This document shows positions 33,662-38,969 of a stretch of DNA of 38,969 nt, in pieces. Numbering within the stretch: position 1 is the first letter of the stretch; each line of letters begins with the position of its first letter. The notes beneath the pieces were generated by a model, which was given only the letters and a program-made list of their open reading frames with translations, did no database searches and was not told where the DNA came from. A program made the position numbers and the translations under genes. Source of the DNA: Spirogloea muscicola (Eukaryota > Streptophyta > Zygnematophyceae > Spirogloeales > Spirogloeaceae); the NCBI GenBank assembly GCA_009602725.1, contig WELB01000069.1, positions 5,742-44,710 of the forward strand. The letters are read 5' to 3'.

Positions 33662-35303
33662 TTAGAGCAGCAAAGTTGCTCCATGCATGAGTATCTGCTC
33701 AGCTCCTTGTTGCTCCCACGTGCTTATCCATCCACTCGACTGCGCATTCGCTTGCTTCCGCTCATTGTTATCCATCAGCCTGGCACTCGCCCAGCCCAGG
33801 GCCGTGCACCCGCACGCTCCTTGGAGATGGGACATGAGGACAGCACTCGACCTGGCCAACAGCTTCGCGTTGTCGGGAACCGCGACTAGGTTCAGTAGTG
33901 CTGCCACTCCAAAGAGGAGCACAGCGTTAGTCGTCAATCTGCACTTCAATCTCGTGAACATGCAGACCTCCAAGTGTGCTCTCTGCGCTTGCAAGCTTCT
34001 GCCTGTGCATGGATCACAACAGTTGGCACAACTGTATTAACGATCTATGTAAAGCAAAGCTCACCTCGTAGTGGCTGCAAAGCTCGTCCAGTCACGTCAG
34101 TCTGGCGCACATCCAAGAGTACCAGATTCTTAAGAGCTGCAATGACCATGACTCCAATGCTGGTTAATAGTTCCTTGGTCTCTGGTGTAGCAGTGCAACA
34201 AAGCTCCCCTTTGAAGCCCTGAACATTCAAGAAGCAGGCTGCACGCTTACCAAGTAAGTGAGAGACTGATGAAGGGTGGACAGGCGCTTTCGCCAGGCTA
34301 AGGTACTCCAATCGGCACAGTGGCCAGTAGCTCTCAGCCGGTTCCTGAGAGTGCAGCTACTAAGAATAAGAAAACAGCAGATAAGCCAAACCTCAGTATG
34401 CAGCATCACCTTTGATGACAAGTGACTTCATCTTTGAAGGCTGCCTTCTTGCGACACTCCTTGAGAGGATGCATATGTATGGGACAACATACAGCGTAAC
34501 ATAGTACATCAGAGCTGGCATAGCCAACACAATATATGGTCCTGCAGCTTGCCTTGCCTTGTTCACATTGCCACATCCTCAGTCGCAAGCCGTATGTTGC
34601 AAACTCAATGAATCTGGTACCAATGGTTGTTCCAGATGCATTCAGCGCGATGAGAGACGACATTCCTGAGAAGAGGAGACTGGACTTCGTCATCATGGTG
34701 ACATACTGGAAATAAGAACCTCGTATACTGAAGAAGTTGGAATGTGGAGTACCAGGCAAGAAGCGTATGGCACTTGCTTCATTGACTTGTACTGCATTCT
34801 CCAGGTCCAGGCACCTTAGCTTGGGAAGAGCTGACATGACCCAAAGGCTTGGTGTCAATGGTTGCCTGGGAGCAGCAAGACCTCTGCATGATGCTTGCTG
34901 AGAGGCTTAGTGAGTGTGATACCATGCTTTTTAACAAACAGAGACTTCTCAGGGCCTCTTGCCTGCCACATGCTCCAGCTGATCGCCTCGCACGTTGCTG
35001 CAGTTACGTATTCTTAAGCACTCTAAGGCTCTGAGAGCTGCCCGAAGGTACATAAGAAGAACAGAGAGGGGATGAATCTCAGAATGTATAGCAAGAGCAG
35101 AGAAGACCGGAAAAAGGCATGGATTTGCCACGAAAGCTTGGACATCTTCTGTACTATCATATCTCCAGCAAAGCGAAGCAGTGGCTGCGTGTCGCATGCG
35201 CCGATAGTGCAACTACTGATCCAGTGACCATCAATTGTACCAGCAATGGGCACGAGGTCCTCCAGCCAAGCGCAGTTGCTCAGGTCCAGCCTCATTAGAG
35301 AAT
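33662..35303 (-). CDS. Leucine-rich-repeat protein with ARM-like tail (partial model)
   Basis: Exons: 35303-35241 (ATG at 35295 possible), 35037-34963, 34830-34753, 34665 to about 34560 (donor uncertain), 34344-34251, 34136-34065, 33900-33852 and 33779-33662 (stop). Repeats are visible as LMRLDLSNCAWLEDL, ALRALECLRIRNCSNVRG, ALPKLRCLDLENAVQV, MSSLIALNASGTTIG, LCRLEYLSLAKAPV and ALKNLVLLDVRQTDVTG. They match the cysteine-containing AMN1/F-box type LRR. ALLNLVAVPDNAKLLA is ARM-like, recalling LRR-ARM proteins such as ZYG11 or F-box ARM proteins. Introns after most LRR exons share phase 1, one repeat per exon. The 34963 donor is GC (AG|GCAAGA). No F-box is seen, and the 5' end may be lost at the N near 35426. 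Function is probably substrate recognition for ubiquitin ligase, by analogy only. Confidence 0.6.
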
Positions 35304-35419
35304 CTGCACCGTGACAAGTCTATTTGGGTGACCCCAGGAGTTTGCTTGGCAACAAGCAAGGCAACGTATGACATGGAATGGCATGACCCGGCTAGCTTGA
35401 CTGCCAGTGGCCTTCAGAT

Positions 35420-35745
35420 GCATTGCNGACGGCAATGTGGGCGGCGGCGGCGGCGTTGGCGGCCGCGAAGCCCAGCTCGCCTGCGTCGGCGTCATCAGCT
35501 GGCGAGTGCTGTGGCAGGCCTTCCACAGCAAGGTGCTGTACGTGGACGACCTGGTGACGGCGCCCGCCGCGCGCTCCCGCGGCGTCGGCGCCGCCATGAT
35601 CGCCGCCGCCGAGGCCACCGCGCGCGCCGAGGGTTGCCACTCTCTCACGCTCGACTCCGGCGTCCAGCGCGCCGCCGCCCACAAGTTCTACTTCCGCCAG
35701 GGCCTCGCCATCGATAGCTTCCACTTCAGCAAGCGGCTCACGTAG
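35420..35745 (+). CDS. GNAT-family N-acetyltransferase, 3' part
   Basis: The last exon opens after a CAG acceptor near 35419 and stops at 35743-35745. Motif A is VLYVDDLVTAPAARSRGVGA, with the acetyl-CoA pyrophosphate-binding RSRGVG. LTLDSGVQRAAAHKFYFRQG and a final DSFHFSKRL follow. These are typical of small GNAT enzymes. The N-terminal strands before GREAQLACVGVISW are missing: upstream exons are not visible, and an N lies at 35426 where composition jumps from about half GC to very GC-rich. The acceptor substrate is unknown. An ATG within 35407-35420 exists but would not give a complete domain. Confidence 0.7.
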
Positions 35746-36254
35746 CTGCCAGCCGCTGCCTGACGCTGCCCCTAACGGCTCCCACTTATGACTCGTGATT
35801 ACTGAGTTGGTCAGCTTAGCAGCAGGTGATGTAGTTCTGCCTATGTGCTTGCCTTTGTACTTGGCCACTCAGGCCATCCATCACTCAGTACCCTAAACCC
35901 TTATCCCTTAACCCTGAAGTCACTTCACCGAGTGAAGGCCGGCCTTGCCCCACTTGGAGTTGCTTGCCCACAAACTGCCGGTTGGGGCCACACAAGGTGG
36001 CCTTGTTGCAAATTATTGCACCAGCTTCAGGGCTCGGCGAGCCAATTTATTGACTCAAGTTGATGCAGCATCGCCACTTGATCACCTACATGAAGGCCTG
36101 TGGCTGATAGCTGAGGCGTCTGTGCAAGCTGCGGGGATTATAGCCAACTGCATCACAGTGTCATGTTGCGACCATGTCTGAAGCTCACACCCTTGACTTA
36201 ATGAAGCGCAGCTTGCAACTGTTTCCACCCCACACCGAATAAGCTCGCGGCAAG
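35746..36254. other. Intergenic, with telomere-like motif
   Basis: This holds the 3' ends of the GNAT (+) and coiled-coil (-) genes. 35893-35917 reads CCCTAAACCCTTATCCCTTA, close to plant/algal CCCTAAA telomere units but degenerate. Nothing else is seen. Confidence 0.5.
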
Positions 36255-37723
36255 TCAAGTCTGGAGGCTCCTCCCCTGGCCGGCGGCGTCGGCCTTGAAG
36301 CGGAGCAGCTCGCGGAACGCATCCTCTAGCGCCAGACGCACCGCATCCCGCTCCTCGTGTGCCGCCTGCAGCGCAACTCGAAGCTCTTGGGCACTCATGT
36401 CCGCTAACGATGGCCCGCTGCCTTCCATCTTGGCACCAGCCCCGTGGACCAGAAGATCATCCTCCTCGGTCTCACCCATACCCCCAATTATAACATTGCG
36501 CCCTGCCTGCGAGCCCGTTACCACTTCTGTGGGCCCCTCCCCACCATCTTCTGGCACCTGATCATGGTCAGCATCAGCGCTGCGCTTGGAATGGCCAGCA
36601 GCAAGCTCCGACGTGGCAACAGACAGCTCCATCAACAGGTTTTCTCGCTCGCGGTTGGCGGCCGCCAACGACGCCTTCCACCCATCGCGCTCCTGCGTCA
36701 CCTCAGCGAGCATGCCCGCCAGGCCGTCCCGGTCCCGCCGCACCTCTACCAGCACCGCCTCGGCAGCCGCCACGCCATCCACGGTCGCCGCGACCTCGAC
36801 CCGCAGGCCGTCGCGCTCCCTCCATGCGGCACCCAGCCGCCGCTTGAGGCGCTCCCGCTCCTGGGCCAGCGCCGCCGCCTGAGCCCGCAGCTCCTCTGCC
36901 TCCTTGTGGCGGCCCTCTGCCAGCGCTACCAGCGCCTGTTCATTCTCTGCGAGCTCCACCGCTAGCTGCTGCCGTTTCGCCAGCTCATCCTCCGCGACAG
37001 CTCGAAGAGACATGCACTCAGCTCTTGCAGTCAACATGGCAGCATGCAGCTCCTCCAGTGTCCTGCATCACTCACGCCCACAAGAACCAGGGTCCAGCTT
37101 TGCATCACAATTGCTGAACCTGGAGACTTCAAGAAACTGAGAACAAGGAGTATATGCAGCAAGTGCTCACCTCGCCATGACCTCCTCCTTGCGCTGCGCT
37201 GCGACCTCCTGTTGCAACCGCCACTGCAAGTGCTCCTCACGGAGCTCCTGCAATTGCAGCACCCCCTGCCGCCACTTTTAGATTCCTCCTTCCTTGAACA
37301 GGCAGTGCAGATCGACCCAGAAATGTGACTTGATTCCCCGTGAACAGCAGGTTGTGTCAAGCACAGACCTGCATGTTTTGCTCCATCACATGCACCTGCA
37401 CCTGCGCGCTTGCAAGCTCCGCGGCGATCTCTACACACTGTCACAGACAAGGACAATGGTCGATAACCTTTGCCTCAGAGAGCCTCAGTATCATAAACCT
37501 CAAGAATCAGCCCTGACGCCTGCATCATGGACCCTAGATTGTACATGTACGGTAATCCAAGCCTGCAATGCCAGATGATGCTGCACAGTCCTTTAAAGTT
37601 CCGCCTTCGCAATGCTGTGCTTGTAGATGCTGTGACCAGTAGTGGTGCATCAGTGATTGCCTTGGCAACCGACCTGAGCTCGCAGGCGCAGAACCTCGCC
37701 CTCCGGCGCCGCGGCGCCGACTG
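36255..37723 (-). CDS. Coiled-coil protein, C-terminal exons
   Basis: Exons: 37723-37674, 37437-37369, 37247-37171 and 37062-36255 (stop at 36255-36257), with matching phases; upstream exons are not resolved. The protein is Ala/Glu/Leu/Arg-rich with heptad-like repeats, for example EIAAELASAQVQVHVMEQ, ELREEHLQWRLQQEVAAQRK, LAKRQQLAVELAENEQALV and RDGLAGMLAEVTQERDGW. It ends with another helix (ELRVALQAAHEERDAVRLAL). A Gly/Asp/Glu-rich break lies about 100 residues from the end. No catalytic domain or membrane segment is visible. The large last exon is very GC-rich, unlike the introns. Function is unknown; a structural or cytoskeletal role is only a guess. Confidence 0.6.
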
Positions 37724-38441
37724 CTGGCGGGCCAACCTTACCGTTTATCACCTGCCAACAATAACTACCATGTCACTTTTGACGGCTGCAGCCTCATCTG
37801 TGCAACTTCTCCATATGGTCCCCTGCCTGGAGGACGACAAGCTGGGGTGCCTCGTCTCAGTTGCCAGGCGAGCATCACAAACCTCAGAGTGCAACCCGAA
37901 GGCAGCCTCAAGCTTGATCACAGAAATTTCTGTGCTATAGCTGCCCTTGCAACGCGTCTGGCAGCACGTGGGCGACACTCACTCTGGACAGCCGAGTGGT
38001 TCCTTTCAGGGGCGATGGGCTGTCTGCGGCAGGCCTTGTGGGGGCCCTCGACCTGCTGGCGGCTTCAGGCACCTGGCCCGGCACACCCTGCAGGCAGCCC
38101 AGCTGGGCTCAGAGCGTCCCCACGCAGCGCACTAGCTGTGCCCCAATTCTCGTCAAGAGGTAGCCAAGTTGTCAAGCAGTCGGTCTCAGTGACGCTGTCG
38201 AGTCAGTCTTGTGTTGGTGAGGCTCTCACTTTCTTGGCGTGGGCTGTCGCACCGTTGGCGCCCACTTGGCTGCGCTGTGGTCGCTGGTGGCCAGCGGCCG
38301 GATGCGGCTGAGGCAGTGGCGGCGGCTTCGTGGGTGGAGTGCATGGCGACTGTGGCCCTGCAGCTGAAAATTCCGGTGAGACCGTGCCAGTGTAATATTG
38401 AACGACAGTGCGTGCAGCTCTAATATCTAATGATGTCCTCC
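37724..38441. other. Unresolved region, possible further exons
   Basis: This probably holds 5' exons of the coiled-coil gene (one candidate, KLEAAFGLHSEV, about 37910-37870 on the minus strand). It may also hold + strand exons of an unknown gene (GLSAAGLVGALDLLAASGTW near 38020-38080; AVAAASWVECMATVALQLK near 38308-38370). None can be joined with confidence. Confidence 0.3.
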
Positions 38442-38515
38442 TATCGCTTACGGGTTTTGAACCCGTGTCTGCACAATGAAAAAGCGACGTCCTAACGCTG
38501 TAGACGCAGCCCTTG
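38442..38515 (-). pseudogene. tRNA-like sequence, degenerate tRNA-Glu(UUC)?
   Basis: On the minus strand a perfect T-arm, 5-bp stem plus TTCAAAA loop, occupies 38466-38450. A D-arm-like GTC-TACAGCGTTAG-GAC and an anticodon-like loop TTTTCAT (anticodon TTC) precede it at about the right spacing. The acceptor stem does not pair: the 3' strand AAGCGAT has no partner at the expected 5' end, though TCGCTT near the anticodon could pair with it. A pseudo-tRNA or tRNA-derived repeat is more likely than a working gene. Confidence 0.4.
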
Positions 38516-38599
38516 CGGGGCCTTTGCCCAATGCCACGGCACATTCGGCAGTGGCAAAGAAGGCTGGCTTGAGCGGCGCACGCCGAACCTGCGCCGGCG

Positions 38600-38752
38600 T
38601 TAGGGCCGGCCGGTGATGGCGGGAGGACGCTCGTAGGCGAGAGCTCCGCGGCGGGCCGACGGCGGGACTTTGCGGCCGGCGCCGGCTGGCCTTCCTGCGG
38701 CGGCGGCGGTGGCAGCGGCGGCGGCGGCGGCGGCATTTGCGGCGTGAGCCAT
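38600..38752 (-). CDS. Ala-rich ORF or first exon at the contig end
   Basis: This is a 50-residue ORF from the ATG at 38752. It starts MAHAANAAAAAAAT, followed by a basic Gly/Pro/Arg-rich part with KVPPSARRGALAYERPP. GC-rich first exons with Ala runs are common in this window, so this may be the start of a gene with a targeting peptide. No family is recognised, and the alternative is chance coding in a GCC run. Confidence 0.25.
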   Translation of the reverse strand: MAHAANAAAAAAAATAAAAGRPAGAGRKVPPSARRGALAYERPPAITGRP

Positions 38753-38849
38753 GACAGCGCTCTTGTTGGGGCCTTGCCAAGAGAGGAGCTGGACAGCCGG
38801 CAGCCGGACGGCAGCGGAGGCCGCGGCGGTGGCGTCGGCGGCGGCGGCG

Positions 38850-38969
<120 letters not shown>

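Overview
The window is nuclear DNA of a eukaryote. Its genes are broken into many short exons by GT-AG introns, each gene has its own strand and spacing, and there are no operons. The protein set points to a green alga: a plant-type BC10-like glycosyltransferase, a plant-type mitochondrial FtsH, a 2Fe-2S/TPR protein of plant-algal type, and CGG/GCC-rich first exons. A trebouxiophyte is my best guess; that placement is an inference. Both ends of the window are about 120 A's on the + strand, and three single N's sit in GC-rich sequence, so this is probably one whole contig or scaffold piece.

Layout. 215-2083 (+) is an IAH1-type SGNH esterase, 6 exons. 2469-6112 (-) is a GT14/DUF266 BC10-like glycosyltransferase, 10 exons. 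6300-7045 is a dispersed repeat. 7353-11989 (-) is a homologue of the actin nucleation-promoting factor WASH (WASHC1). Its 5' exons are tandemly duplicated at 12650-13286, with the same repeat family between the copies. 14116-18580 (+) is a mitochondrial FtsH3/10-type AAA protease, 11 exons. 18581-20288 is intergenic with repeats. 20289-22804 (+) is BUD23, the 18S rRNA guanine-N7 methyltransferase, 9 exons. 23366-25084 (-) is a thioredoxin-like 2Fe-2S plus TPR protein. 25140-27540 is a dense repeat cluster. 28706-32310 (-) is a mannosylglycerate synthase (GT78), 9 exons. 32651-33213 is a large inverted repeat. 33662-35303 (-) is a leucine-rich-repeat protein with an ARM-like tail. 35420-35745 (+) is the 3' part of a GNAT acetyltransferase. 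36255-37723 (-) is the C-terminal part of a coiled-coil protein. The last 1.2 kb holds a degenerate tRNA-like sequence and an alanine-rich ORF.

The genes do not form one pathway. Most are organelle, membrane or RNA housekeeping genes (FtsH, BUD23, BC10, IAH1). Two are unexpected: WASH, absent from land plants as far as I know, and mannosylglycerate synthase, a compatible-solute enzyme known mainly from thermophilic bacteria, red algae and a few early land plants. Exon models were built by eye from splice sites, reading phase and protein similarity recalled from family knowledge. No alignment or database search was run.
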